A stretch of 64,000 nucleotides of DNA, from positions 16,274,501-16,338,500 of the forward strand of contig NC_083382.1 of assembly GCF_031755915.1 (NCBI RefSeq), given 5' to 3'. Shown here one piece after another: positions 36,789 through 50,109 of this stretch. Source of the DNA: Ziziphus jujuba. Lineage: Eukaryota; Streptophyta; Magnoliopsida; Rosales; Rhamnaceae. The stretch's first letter is position 1, and every line of letters starts with the position of its first letter. A model generated the notes under the pieces. The model was not told the DNA's origin. It was given only the letters and a program-made list of their open reading frames with translations, and did no database searches. Both the position numbers and the translations under genes were made by a program.

Positions 36789-39739
36789 TGTAACACCCCG
36801 TTTTGAAGTACACTGAAATTCTCAAATTTGATCGAGGTTGACCGGGTTTGACCGTTGTTGACCGAGAAGGGGTCAAATGTTGACTTTTTGCTCCAGGTGG
36901 GATTTCACGTTGACCGAAGTACTGTTGCAAAGTACGCACGAGTTCATAAACTACAAAATTTGTCAAATACAGTATTATTTTAATATTATTTTTTAAAAGT
37001 ATGAATAATTATGCCACGTGTCACCAAGTGGGATGCACCATGTGTAATATTTTAGAAGTGACACATGTCAGCAATAAGAAAATACTATATTATATTATTT
37101 TGTCTTTATTTTATATATTATTATTTTATTATTTTATTATTTATTTATTTATTCTTTTTCTTTTTGTCTTTTTCCTTCCTTTCCTTCCCTTTCCCCACGT
37201 GAGAAAAACACTTTTCTTGTCTTTTCTTTTCCTTTCTTTCCCTTCTCCTTCTTCTTCCCCGAGCCCGACAAAACACCAGCAAAACACACACAGTGACTTC
37301 TCTCTCTCTCTCTCTTTTGACTCTCTCCCCCTCTCTCTTTGATCGATTATTTTGGCCGGGTTTCAATGGCTGGAAGGCAACACGCGCTGGTGGGCTTGAG
37401 AGCCCATGGTTAGGCGACGTCAGCGGCCAATTTTCAAGCCATTTGGCTGGCGGACGCGCCGGGATCGGCCATCCAAAACCGACAACCGGAGGTCCTCCAG
37501 CTGACCCCTTTTTAAGCGATTTCCGACCGTGAGACCGGTCTTTTCCCCTAGATTTCAACCCCCTGCTTTCGAAAATAACCTCCAATTGCCCAAATTCCGA
37601 GCCGTTTGTGGGATAGAAGAGGGGAAATTTGGCCGAAACCTTCCGTCCACTTTCCGGCCACCTCCGATCGAGTTGAGCCCAACAGAGGTCGGTAATGTGA
37701 TCCTCGTCCCCTTAGCTTTCCGTTGATACCTTATTTGTGAATTTTGGATACCGTTTGTGTTAGCCCCCGGGTACCGGGTATTATTTACCCGAATAAAATA
37801 TTAATTTATTTGATCCTGTATAATATTGTTGTTCTAGGAGCACGTGTGAGCCGTAGAATTAATTCTATGGAGGATCTTGGTTGGATTGCATGCTTGAATA
37901 GAGTGACCCACCTTCAAAATTAATTTCGGGTGTTAAATTATATTTATTTTGTGATAATTAAATGTTTGGATTTAATATTTATGTGTTAAATATTTAGCAA
38001 AATTATATTTGAAATTTTGATGGCACAATTTGAATAAATTGAAATGTATATGTGCATTGAAGCATATTTTGATTTTGATAAATTATGGAAATTCATTTTA
38101 TGAAAATTTGATATTTAAGGAACTTATGATTTTAACATTTTTGATTTATTGTTGAAATTATTGAGTTTATTTCAAGCAATAAAAATGTATATATATGGAT
38201 TTACGAATTTTGAAATTTTTATGTGATTTAATTATATTTTGAATTTTGAGGAATTAAAGGAATATTTATTTTAAATTGTTGTTAATTTCATTGATGGATT
38301 TGAAATTGATGGAATTTATGCTATGGATTTATAATGATGATTTATAAAGGAATTGTGAAAAATTTACGGGTTTAATTGGATGGAATAAACCCGGTAGTAT
38401 TTATGAGATTTTGAGATTTGAAAATAAATATATTGATTTTATGATTTTTAGATGCACCATACACGTACTGGTGTTCTTTATACATGCATATGATTAGCGC
38501 GCAGGTGGATGTGGTGAGTGCGCAGGTGAGTGTGAGTAGGGCACAGATGATTATGGGATTGTCCTGTGGTTGCCATCGGATGAGGATAGGCCGCCCTCCA
38601 TGGCCGGGATGCCTGTTTGCAACGGCGAGGTGGGACGCCACACGACCGTATGCCGGTTTCTCTCTTTAACCTCATGTCTGGCAGTGCTTGGGACATTGGG
38701 TACCATTGGTGCCACTGGTATATAGTGGGTACATTAAATGGTTTTCACGACGTGATTTTAATCATACAATATTTTAGAATTTTATTTAAATTAAAATGTT
38801 TTTTTAATAGTGTTTATAAATTAAATTGTTTTGGCATTTTAAATTGAGTTCTATTATTAATTATTTGGTTTTATTTTATTTATTTAAATATTTTTTGGAT
38901 AATTTTTGTTAATGTAAATTTTATTGTGTTTTTGTATTAATTGTTTACAATACTTTATTCCCAATTTAATATTTTTCATTAGACTTATTTTTTTATAATT
39001 ATTTCTCACTAAAATTTTTCGATTATTAATTTATTGTCTTTTATTTGCAAATTATTAATTAAATATTTTCTAGATTTTTGGGGCATAAAAATTGGGTTTT
39101 GCGAAAATATTTTAAAAATGGAACTTTTCCAGCTGAGTGAATCATGAGAATTTTGAGGGAAAATATTATTTTTAACTACCTATTATTTATTTACTTATTT
39201 ATTATTAATCAATTAACTAAGTTATTTACCCTTTTATTATTATTATTATTGTATAGTAGATTGGGTTATTCACTGAGATGATTAGCATCTCATATTTTTA
39301 AATTCCGTTCCCTTAGGTCCAGATTAGTCGCGTTGATTGTCCGGAGGCGAACTCGACGTCTTGGTTCGTTGCCGAAAGTCCAAGAGGCTTTTCCTTTCCT
39401 TTCTATCTTGTATTATTTCTTTTTATCTTATATTGTATTAAATGTCATATTCAATTGTAGTTGATAACGCTTTGTATACTATTTGGACGATTATTTATTT
39501 AATTGTGCACTGGTTCCCTGTTAATTTTTGAAGTGCTGAAATTTGTGATAATATTTTGTAGTAAAGTGGAGGAATAAGGTGGTGCATATAGAAGTGTGTT
39601 TTCAGTGCAGGAAAATTGTGGGAAATTCTACCCTTAGGGGAGATACTATCGGATTTTCCGTTGGGAGATTCAGTGGTGTTTCCCTAGGATCAGGACTTGT
39701 CTAAGGTTCCGGTGAGGAATTTTGGAAGGGTTCCTGACA
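36789..39739 (+). mobile_element. Solo LTR 2 (about 2.95 kb, diverged copy)
   Basis: It starts TGTAACACCCCG and ends TTCCTGACA, with GTTG on both sides. It has the same internal order as LTRs 1 and 3: a W-box cluster (36838-36885), a CT tract (37301-37345), a GC-rich domain (about 37345-37720), the ACCGGGTATTATTTACCCGAA stretch near 37780 and GTGACCCACCTTCAAAATTAA near 37901. It is much more diverged than LTRs 1 and 3 and lacks some of their 5' tandem sequence. It sits inside the gypsy element and is therefore younger. Confidence 0.85.
36838..36885 (+). promoter_or_regulatory. W-box cluster at the 5' end of solo LTR 2
   Basis: TTGACC at 36838, 36848 and 36858 (10-bp steps), GGTCAA at 36871 and TTGACT at 36880. 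WRKY-binding core; function inferred. Confidence 0.45.
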
Positions 39740-40680
39740 GTTGAGACTTCTTACTATTGAAATTTTTAGACGTGTAATCCATTAAACGCTCCACTAACGT
39801 TAGCATAGTGGCTAGATTTTGCACTCTTTATCACTGAAATTCAACTTTGGCCCAAAATTTCAAGCCTTCAAAGAAATAAAAGAGTTTTGTCATTTTTTGA
39901 CATGTCATAAATATCTAGCAAGAGCTCCGAGAAAGCCTTCGTATATTCATGTTACCTTATTGTCTCAACTCTCTTAAATTTTAGCAGGCAATGTAGTCCA
40001 CATTCTTGGAAAAAAAAAAAAATTGGTTCTTGAGTTTCTGCAGTTGCTCTCATATATCTTAATGCATATATTGTTTTTTATGTCCTCATATTTGGATTGC
40101 CACTATAATTTTGCATAATTTGTTAGATACATTGTGGTCATCATCGTCTTCATTTCTTCTAAATCTAGTTTCACCACTTGAAAGCACTGCTCCATACCAA
40201 ATAGAAAGTTTTCAAGCTCTTTTGCATCTCCTGCACCTCCATATGCCTAGGTGGGCATTTTTAAGTTGCCCACACTCCATTCCTATTGAGGTGATAGGTT
40301 AGTTTTCTACTCTACGCAAGGTTAAAGTGAGTTTGGTATTCATATACCCCAACTCATTTCTGAATGCCTCTATGGTAGCTTGAAGTCTTCCATTAAGTCA
40401 TTCATTATAACCGACAACTTGCTATTGCCTCTTCTATGGCTCCTTCTTTCACACCTCCCGTTAAGCTTGAAGCATTATCGACCCCCATGTTTTTTTTTTT
40501 TTTTTGAGTGCTCTCACTTGACCAGCCAAATTGTCAATCATCTCAACTTTTTCAAAAATTTCCTTTCAGTTATGGCCTTTGAAATGCGCATCCTTGGTGT
40601 AGGCAAGCTCCTTAAGCTACTGCCTGATGGCCGTATTTCATTTGTCATCTTCTGTATCTACGTGGTTCATTTCGTAACCG

Positions 40681-40693
40681 CGCTCTAATACCA
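40681..40693 (-). other. Primer-binding site of the gypsy element
   Basis: The minus strand reads TGGTATTAGAGCG, one mismatch from the TGGTATCAGAGC that pairs with initiator tRNA-Met. It lies directly inside the 5' LTR. Confidence 0.75.
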
Positions 40694-40695
40694 GA

Positions 40696-41095
40696 TAGCA
40701 TAATCCAACTTTTGAAGTATGCAAAAGTAAACTGCACAATGCTTACTAGCATCACGAGTATAGTAAGTCAACTGTTAGTGCTCCTTGCAAGCAAATAACC
40801 CACATATATTAATAATATAGTGCAAACATCAAGTAAGCAATAAAGCAAATAATAATTGATATTAAAAGGGACAAGCACAAAAATGGACAAAAGAATTGAA
40901 TAAAATGCATTCATTTTATTAGATAACAATGGAAAGAGCCCACAAAAGGGTTACAAGCATGCATCACGAGCTCTAACTATGTTGGTGGTCTAGCCTAACA
41001 TCTTATGGACTAGCCACCTCTTTTTAAAAAGCTTATTTAGCCATTATGATCCTAGAGGAAAGAAACATCAAAATGCGTGACGAGTCGTGATGGCA
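40696..41095 (-). repeat. 5' LTR of the gypsy element
   Basis: Partner of 32124-32523, about 400 bp with many differences, which implies an old insertion. The inner end adjoins the PBS. Confidence 0.78.
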
Positions 41096-41607
41096 CCATT
41101 TCTATAAAGCAAAGTCAAAAGTTCATAAAAGTAACCACGGGCATGACTAATAACTCTCGATGAACTTAATTTGGTGATTACAGACAAAATACTAAGTTAT
41201 TAACTGCAAGCAGATGGGACTCTCATACAAAGGCACATATTGCAGTGAAGTGCCTTATCAATTTAGGCCTTCTTTTACCTTTTCTTTTTTTTTTTTTTTC
41301 TTTTTCTCTTCTTTTTTCTTTTTTTTAAAGAAAAATATCGATTGCATGAAGAAATAATACTAGGCACATCAAACAACAAAAGAGAATTGAGCCACGGAGG
41401 CTCTCTTTTTGCCCTCTCTTACCAAAGTTCTAGTTTAAGGTTATTCAATAACAAACCATACAACTAAGCACATTAACAATGGCATACCACACACACACAC
41501 ACACACAAAATGTGTCTGAATGTAATATATAATGCCAAGGTACATTAACATTAAATGATCATTATTATATGATAGGCTTCAATAATATTATGAATGTTGT
41601 GGATCAA

Positions 41608-43791
41608 TCAGTAAGGATAGGCCTCAATAATGGAAAGCATGGCAGGAATTTTGATGACTTTGTAACGAGGAAAACCCGCTTCATTTATCAGCTTTTTCCA
41701 TTCCATTGCTGTTTTGTCCCTTCCACCCGTGTACACCAACATTGAAAGATCTGATTTTAAGTGCGATTCCTCAAGCAGATGATTGTTTCCTTCAACAACA
41801 ACATCCATAATAATAACTTTTCCATTTTTTTCTGGTATTGCTTTGCGACAAATCTTCAAAATTTTCACCACTATGTCATCAGGCCAATCACGCAGCGTAG
41901 TCTGCATTGTACTATTAAATCAAATAAAGAACATCTTTGTAGTAATTATTGTAAAGAACATATATATTAAACATTAAAAATCCCTTTTTGAGTTTCACTT
42001 TTAGAAATTCAATTTTCGATCAACTCTCACACATATTAACACCTAAAATAAATAAGTTTTGAATAGAAGCAAAAGTTTAATTACACTTACTAATCTTGCA
42101 CTTTTGGGTTGTTATTAAAGTAGCCCTTGCTTTTTTCCATTTTTTCTTGAATAATCTCACAGATGCACTATACAAATATTTTAATAGCATTTTTCAAATA
42201 TCTAATTGGTATGATACCAAAAAAAAAAAAAAAAAAAAAGGAAAAAAAAAGAAAAGAACCGTGTTTTTCACTCATTAGTAAACCCCAACTTCCTTCACCA
42301 GCATCACACATCGAAATCCCCCTAACCCAACTAATAAAACGACTTACATTTTCCTTATTGTTGGAGTTGGTCTTTGAGGTTAAGGCCAGGCTCTACATTG
42401 TGGTTTCTCTTTGGTGATGTGAGTGGCTATGGATGGTTTAGGTATCATCTGGGAATAATTCAGTAGAACTCACTTCTTATTTAAAAAGTAATTTATGAGA
42501 TTTAACATCACCCACCCCAAAAAAATAAAAGAGATTTATAAGGAATCACCAAGGAATCACATAATTGGTGCTTCCTTGTAAATCGTCCAATATCCAAATT
42601 CTACAAAACGGTAAATCATTGAAAAATCACTTTGAAATTATTTTTGGTAAACAGTAGTTTAGAAAGTGCTTTTGGCCTATTTGCAAATTAACTTTTAGAA
42701 CTCTATTAAAATACTCTCAAAAGCACCTTTATTGCCCATTTGAATGTGCTAGTGCACTTTGGCAAGTCTAATTAGGTGGTAATTAAGAAGATGGCTGGGA
42801 AGGTGTTACTGGTATAATTTTTTCCCCCCTTCGTCCTTTTGGTATAAGTTGAAACACATATTGCCATAAAATGAAATCCAATTTTTACATAAATATTTTG
42901 CATGGCATAGCATAAGAATGAGATTTCTTTTTTTCCCAAAAAAATAAAATAAAATGAAAAATAGAACAACTATAAATTAATAATAATCAAGCAAATTATA
43001 TACTAAACTATTACCTTCAACAAAAGAGCATCTCCACTAGGAATAGAGTCAAACATATCACCTGCAACATTTGTAACACCTTCATAGGTGGGTGCTGTGG
43101 CAATTACACGTGGCAGATCAAAGTTGATTCCTTTGATGTGTGGGTGAGCTTTGATGATCTCATGAAGGTCTTTCCCTGTCCTACCACCCACATCAACCAA
43201 CGTTGTAATCTCATTCAGCCCACCATTTTCTTTATAGGCGTCTATTACTGCAACCGTGTCGGTGTCAGCGGTGTTCGAATAGCAATCAGTTAGCAACTGG
43301 TCGAGCTCAGGTTTCTGGGTTGCTGCATACTCATAAAGTGTGCAACCAAAGGCCTTGTTACAACAAGTATCACCGTCCCTGATTCTCTGGCTAAGGTACT
43401 GCCATGGTCTCATGAAGTCTGGGTCGTTTATAAGTTGTACCTGTTTCACTAAACTTGGCTTGGAATCCCACAATATCCATTTGGACAGATCTGTGAGTCC
43501 GTACAAAGTTTCTCCAGCGCCGTCCGATGGATGATGTGCGGCGAAGATGTTCTTGTAGACCAACAGTCTCATAACTCGTTCGAGGCTTGAGATGCTAAGA
43601 GATGGTGCGTCGGAAATTTTGGAAGCTATTTCAGACAATGTCATTGGACCACCATGGTTGTGTATAATGTCGGCAATGCGAAGATCCACAGCACATTTCA
43701 GTAGCGAAGAGATCATTCCCGACGTAATGTGCTTCCAAATCTCTGCTTGGCCTTTCAGTGCTGATACATCTACTTCTTTCCCTCCTTCCAT
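41608..43791 (-). CDS. Class I plant O-methyltransferase, OMT2
   Basis: Same family and predicted role as OMT1: SAM-dependent methylation of a small hydroxylated metabolite, substrate unknown. Exon 1 is 43015-43791 and exon 2 is 41608-41901, in phase 0, giving 356 residues. The dimerisation domain is followed by the SAM motif LVDVGGRTGK, DLPRV, and the end IIEAYPY. In place of the W-x-L-H-D-W motif it has TTLRDWPDD, so Arg (CGT) stands at the catalytic His position (residue 263), one transition from a His codon. The Trp after the Asp is kept, unlike in OMT1. The frame is open and the splice sites are canonical, so it looks maintained. Upstream at about 44060-44120 is a reversed match to the TGCAATTATTGT module near 8005. 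Confidence 0.88.
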
Positions 43792-44454
43792 TTTTTCTTG
43801 ATCTCTTTTTTTCGCTGTAAAAGTAGGGGTGCCGATAAGGAATATCTCTCTTTTACAAGCTGCCGGATATGTACTCTCTCTCTTATTGACAAGTTTGGTG
43901 TGAACAATTATGATCGGTTACTGATGTATGATGTCCAATAGAATAGAGAACAGAACAAAGTTTTCCACTTAAAATTTTCTTTTCATTAAATTTTTTTCTC
44001 CCCATTAAATGTTTGGAATTTTTTTTTTCTTTTTTACTATTTTTGCATCAATGCTACATATCACCATTGATTTTATCATATCCCGTCACCGTCGACAATA
44101 ATTGCAGTTGTTTTGTCTTCTCTGTTTTATCTTTTAGTAGTATCTCTTTAACTTTTTTTAATATTAATATGATATGACTATATAATTAAATATTTTATTA
44201 ATGGTTTTCCCCATCATCGTCTCAGTGCAAAAGCATAAAATTGATGAACGCATTAAATAAAAATTTTATTTTTATTTTTAAATGAGTAATCATTGAGTAT
44301 TACCAAAAAGAAGAAGAAAAAAAAAAAAAGGAATAATTATTGAGGAAAAACGACAGAAAGTTACCTAGACAAGGATCACACATGGAGATATGAACCAAAT
44401 CTCAGGATATAGAAAGGCCATATCTTATTATTGAACAGAGATAGTATGGTATAG
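43792..44454. other. OMT2 upstream region
   Basis: Partly similar in reverse to 9940-10270 and 7990-8060 upstream of OMT1. It should contain the OMT2 promoter. I see no convincing TATA box. Confidence 0.4.
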
Positions 44455-46470
44455 GTGGTGTTTGGTAGGAAGGATAGATTTTGATAGGATATAATTGAAT
44501 AGTATAAAATAATATAATATTGTATTTGGTATAATTTTGGATTGAGCAGTAAATTAATTGTTTAATATTTGATGCATAATTGGACTGTATTGGATTTTTT
44601 TTTAATTATAATTTTTATTTTGTTTAAAATGAAAAATTTTTAAATTATATTTATATTTATAAAAAATTTAAATACTATATTTAATTAAAGTTTTAAATTT
44701 ATGTATTTATACTTGCATTAAAATTTTAATTTTTTTAAGAATTAAATAAAAATTAAATTATAACATAGTATTTCATAAATAACAATTAATTGATGATAAA
44801 AATAATTTAATGATATTTATAAGACATTTGTAATTTTTTTTTTACATCCATAAACTACTTAAAATATTATTTTCAAAACCAATTAAAACAAAATTACCAG
44901 TCATGGTAAATCATAAATAACAATTAACTACAAATAAAAAAAGTTGACACTATATTTAATTAAGAATTTGTTGATAGCATAAGTTGAACTTTTATAACCT
45001 GCTTTAAGTGTAATTGAAATTTCATACAAGTTAAATTAATAAAATAATATCTAGGGATAACAATATTTTTTTATATTTTTTGATCATATACAACTATTGA
45101 TATCCCTCCACCCCCACCTGGTGGCTCAAAAAATTTATTGATGTACATGGTTTAACAACCAAGCCAATCTCATATGACAAAACAATGTATAAGATGAAGT
45201 ACACGTTGTAGCAGAATTCAACAGCAGCATGGCAAACAAAAATCAAATCTCTCACAATCAGCTGTTAAAAGCTTCAATAAGATCCGAACCATGCAGTTGT
45301 TAAAAGCTTCCATACATAATACCAATACTAGCAACACAAAGCTAAGCAGCAGCATATTATGATAGAGTTAATATGCAATGCCATAATCTAATGCAAGAGA
45401 GGAAACACTGGTATAAACTAGAGAAAAACACATTGTACCAAAAACTCAACCTGGTTATTTAAAAATTCAAGCAAATATAACCAAGACATATAACAAGAGA
45501 CCTCTATATCTTAATGCAGTATGATTGCTAAGTATAAATCTACCACCTACCTATCAAGCACATATTTTATTTTAACAACAACTTCCATATTAGCAGTCAA
45601 GAACAAAATCATATACAACAAATACCAGTTATTACAAAGGGTTTTCCAGTAAGACCTAGTGCTAAAGTGAAAAAATGGAATGCCAGGGTATACAACTGCC
45701 TCAAAAAGCTAATATTCAATCCCTTGCCTACCAAGAAATTATATGGAACAGAGTAGCTCCCAGTTTGATTGCATTTTCCAAAAAAGTAAAAAAGTAAAAA
45801 AGTAAAAAAGCCTATATGGAACAGAGTAGCTGCCATATGAAGTATGACCAAAACACATTCAAAACATGGTCTCGAATATAACAGCAAAACTTGACTATTT
45901 TACCTTTCAAATTCGTAGAAGTTGCGCTGTAGATGTAGACCACAAATTTAAGCCATTTTCCTCTCAAATCGATGCCTTAATTTCGCAGATTGAAGCAATA
46001 ATTGGTGCGGAATAGAAGCCCTAATTTTGTGAACCAAATCCCTAAACAAATCAAATGAAGAAGAAGAAGACATTAGATCGACGAAGAAGAAGAAGGAAAA
46101 TGAATAGATCAAAGAAGAAGAACAAGAAAATGAATAGATCAAAGAAGAAGAACAATACTCACCGGCGGTTCCAAATGAAAGAGGTGGAGAACGATCCGTT
46201 GAGAACTCGAAGAGAGGCGACGAATGGTCTGGCCAGAGACACCTTCGAATGGGAGGACAAGAGCTTTTTCACAAGAACTTCGAAAGAGAGCAAGACAAAA
46301 GTGACCCAGGTGTTTCAGTGGGTCAGGTTTGTCCCCTTCTAAGAGGATAAATTGATTAACGGGATAAATTTGTCCCATTCTCCATTTTGCTTCCCAAACA
46401 GCAGAGACTATAACTTGTTCTGACTTGGCCAATCCTATGTAACAAACATAGCCATAAGGTTTATCCTATT
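44455..46470. mobile_element. Possible DNA-transposon-like segment with a spliced minus-strand frame
   Basis: The left end has GGTGTTTGGTAGGAAGGATA. The reverse complement of the right end has GGATAAACCTTATGGC and TGTTTGTTACATAGGAT, phrases like the ends of plant DNA elements. Inside, a minus-strand frame starts at 46432 and runs to 46163, where CCGCCG|GTGAGT is an excellent donor. A TTGTTTAG acceptor follows at 46042, after which the frame stops quickly. About 96 residues would result, resembling nothing I know. It could be a captured gene end, a noncoding transcript or chance. Confidence 0.3.
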
Positions 46471-47399
46471 TTAAAATATACAAATATCCTTTACTATTAG
46501 CAAATTTGTGTTAAAATAAACTGAAAATGAGTAAAATTACAATTGAATAAAATTATATTTTTCATAATTTAATATAAAATATAGTAGGGCCATCCAGGTT
46601 CACTTCTTTTTTTCTTTTTTCCTTTTTTTTAAAGATGGTGGCATCTAGGTTTGGAAAAGAAAAAGAAAAAATCTGGAATGATTTGAAAATCTAGATCAAA
46701 GAAGGAAAAAAAAAAAAAACTTTCTACTTCTTCCTCTTCTTTTTGGTTTCTTAAAAAAAAAAAAAAAAAAAAACAATAGAAACAGAAAAGAGTAAAAATA
46801 TCATTTAAATTGTTAACACATTAATCATATATGATAAATTTTGATTAGATATCAATACAATAAAATAATTTTTTTTTTTCAAAAAGAAAAGAGTAAATGA
46901 ACCATATCTGTTAAGAAGCTAAACATAAAAAAGAAAAGAAAAAAACAGCATTCACATGCTCAAATTCCATAAACATTAATAATTATCAATTTAATATATT
47001 ACAAATTAAACTCATATTAAACATCCATTATAATTAAAAAAAACATACATTGTCAATTTATAATATTAAAAAATTACAAACCAAATCAACATTCAAAATC
47101 CAACATAACTATTAGAAAATATTTAATTTAAAATAACACATCATTGTTTAAATTTTCATTCAAAATTAATGTTAAGATATCTTTCTTTAAAAAGCTTGCC
47201 GATAAAGATGTTGGAAGATCAATAGGCGATCTGACAAAGATTGTTGAGGGCGCTTACAAAGTTGATTATGATGTGTGATGTCCAGTAAAATAGAATAAAT
47301 TTTTTATTTTTTACTTTTTTTCAAAAAAAAAAACACAAAAATCAGAAAATAAAAAACCAACATTTTATTTTTATATAAAAATTATATATTCGAACCACG
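46471..47399. other. AT-rich intergenic DNA
   Basis: Poly-A and poly-T runs. A short stretch at 47180-47300 contains ATGATGTGTGATGTCCAGTA, which resembles the 43925 region upstream of OMT2. No gene. Confidence 0.45.
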
Positions 47400-47610
47400 A
47401 TTGAATGATACAAGATAGCATTGGATGATACAATACTGCATGGGACCACCAGATTAACCTCCTCCTTTTGTTTTATTATTTTTCAGGGCATAGAACATAA
47501 TTGCTTTCCCCATCTCCTTCTGCAAGGATTTGGCTGCTGCATCTGTATCCGTATCTGTGAATCCATCAATACATATCACCCATAATTTTACCATGAAAAA
47601 ACAAAATAAA
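47400..47610 (-). repeat. Block conserved with 10330-10560 (inverted), open in one frame
   Basis: Read on the minus strand it has an uninterrupted stretch with residues such as AAAKSLQKEMGKAIMFYALK. The 10.4-kb counterpart has lost this frame. Either a relic exon or chance; see the entry at 10330. Confidence 0.5.
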
Positions 47611-49474
47611 AAAAAAAAAAAACTGATCTTTGGATCACCTACAATTTTATGTGGCCGTTTGACAAATGGTGAAAATGATTAGTGTGGAATTTAAAATAGC
47701 CAAAGCAATTTTTTTAATTTAATGTTTTGATTTTTTTTTTCTAACTTTTCCATTTAAAATTTTCATTCAGTAAAATCTTTTCCCTGATTAAATTTTTGTT
47801 TTTTTCCCCCCCTCTATTTCGCCATGTAAAAATTCTTCTATGTTTAAATTTTTTTTTCCCTATTTAATCTTCTTCTTCTTTTTAATGTTTACCAATAAAA
47901 AAAATTTCCCAATTTAATACTCTTTTCAATGCAATAAATTTTCTATTTTGATTTAAGTATTTTTAAAGTCCACATCAATCATTTTTGTCTTTTTATTTTT
48001 TTTATTGGTGAATACATCAATCATTTTTGTTCTTGGCAATATATGTTAATGGAAAAATGTTACCCATCTACAGTGCCATTGTTTTATATAACGGCTAGAT
48101 AAAAGAAAAAAAAAAAAAAATTTCCAACGGTAAAGAGCTCTTTCCTTGTTTAACCGATACTCATTTGACCAGTCAACATTCAAAATTTCATCTCATTGCT
48201 TTTCAGCCACTGCCCTCTCGAGTCTTGATATATTATATTACTTTTATTGCTTGTCACTTCTTTTTTCTTTTTGTCTTTTTTTATTTATTTATTTATTTTT
48301 CTCTTTTTTTTGTTATTGCATAATCATTTTTCTACATGCAAGTTTAAAACTTCTATTGGTAAATTAAAGGACGGGAAGTATGAACAGTAAAACACTATCT
48401 TTCCTAGTTTCTTTTTTAATTATTTGTTTATTACTATGATTTTTTTTTTTTTGAATATATTGCAAGATATCAATCCTGTAAGTCAGAAAGGATTATTGGC
48501 TTTCCTTACTCTTTTTTTTTTTTTTAATTTCTTTTAAGTATTTTTGTGAAAGATTTCTTCTTCTTTTTTTCTTTTTTCTTTTTTTTTTTAATCTATGAGT
48601 TAAAATTTTTGAAGATTTAAAATGCCTAAATTTGGTATTGATGGGTAACATGATTGGCCATTTGCATTGGTTATTGTTTTTTTTTTTTTTAATTTCCTCA
48701 GTGATATAGAAGGATAGAGATTCAAGATTATTGTTGATAAAAAATATTATTGATCACCATTGTACTGCTCATATAGTAACATTCTTTTAACAGGGTATTT
48801 GCATAATGTTAAAATTAGTAGAAATTTAAAATTTTTTAGGAAAAAAAAATTTCCTTTTGTTGAATAGTTTTTAAAAGTTGAAATTTATGGGATTCAGCAT
48901 AAAATAAATATATGAGAAATTAATATGGAAAATTGATATTTCTAAAGAGTTGTCATTGTAAAATTTTTTGAAAAATTAATTTTACATATTTTTTAAAATA
49001 TAGTTTTATCATTTAATTTTAATATATAAACTTATTTAATTACTTATAAATTATATACTCTTCTATTATTAACCAAATATTATAAAAAGAATTACAAGAA
49101 AAAATATTCTTGAAAAATTGGATCCCAGAATACCAATTCTCAATAATCAATTTCCTTTAATACTTTTCCTTCCATCAAATAGGACATAAGAGTTTGGATC
49201 ACTTGTCTCCTTGTATCCTTAATTGGATTTATGACATTTTAATTAAACATGCATTTAAAGTCCTTACACATACTTTAATTAAAACCCAAATTTATATTTA
49301 TATATATATATATATATATTTCAATTATTTAGTTTAAGTATTTATTTTATATTGCTTGGCTGGTTCTATCACCTTTAATATATTTATATATATAATCATT
49401 TATATAATTGTTTTTGGCTGGCTTTGCCGCCTACTTTCTTATTTTCTTCTTTCTTTATTTTACTTAACACTCTT

Positions 49475-49493
49475 CCCCCCCCCCCCCCCCCCC
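49475..49493 (+). repeat. Poly-C tract in the viral leader
   Basis: Nineteen C residues in a row, 10 bp before the primer-binding site. Length may be unreliable in sequencing. Confidence 0.9.
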
Positions 49494-49503
49494 TCTTTCC
49501 TAT

Positions 49504-49515
49504 TAGTATCAGAGC
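49504..49515 (+). other. Primer-binding site of the pararetrovirus
   Basis: TAGTATCAGAGC matches the caulimovirid tRNA-Met site TGGTATCAGAGC at 11 of 12 positions. Confidence 0.75.
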
Positions 49516-50109
49516 CATAAGTGTTCCGATCTATATCTTGCTACTTTTTTGTAGCACCCGTAGAGTGTTATATCTACTTAATTCATTCATTTCCTTACTT
49601 TAATTTCTGAATCTTTATTTCTTCAATTTACTCTTGCTATATTGCTTCTTTTATTCTTTGCTAAACTATAAATTCGAGTCTGAACTATAAATCCCAAGAG
49701 AGGTCTGAGAGGTTTAGGAAGAAGAAGAAATGATATGTGTAAAAGTAGATTTAAGATTATAAAGCTTTAAAAATTAAATTTTGAAAATGGATAAATTATT
49801 TAGATCTAATTCTTCTACTAGTTCTAGATTAAGTACTAGTTCTAGATCATCACTTAATGGAAATCAAATACCAGATCTAATCAATAAAGAACATTGTAGT
49901 TTTTCTTCAAATGAATCAATCAATCCCGACTAGAATATTCCTCCAGTTTCACCTAGTGAAATTTATTATCATAAAACTTGGTCTTTATCTTCATTTAAAA
50001 GTGAATCACACATTAAAACAGTTGAACAAGTTTACACAATCAACAAAAATCACGAAACCTGCCAACTACTTAGTAAAGATAACATTAAAAAACATATACA
50101 AGATGGTCA

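Larger units (their letters stand above)
32124..41095 (-). mobile_element. Old Ty3/gypsy retrotransposon with nested insertions (minus strand)
   Basis: Two related LTRs of about 0.4 kb bound the element. Read on the minus strand the order is: 5' LTR (40696-41095), PBS (40681-40693), decayed gag (about 39745-40680), the protease-RT linker (35809-36117), RT (about 34730-35720), integrase (33354-33587 and around), 3' LTR (32124-32523). This PR-RT-INT order is the Ty3/gypsy one. A 2.95-kb solo LTR (36789-39739) and a 362-bp MITE-like element (35147-35508) interrupt it, so the original was about 5.7 kb. Stops and frameshifts are everywhere, and the LTRs are diverged. No clear target-site duplication was found. 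Confidence 0.82.

Noticed and set aside
37001..37585. ORFs of 113 and 146 codons across the CT tract of solo LTR 2
   Set aside because: Low-complexity sequence inside an LTR.
32124..41095. A novel gene system between the TPR gene and OMT2
   Set aside because: The segment is accounted for by one gypsy element plus a MITE-like insertion and a solo LTR.
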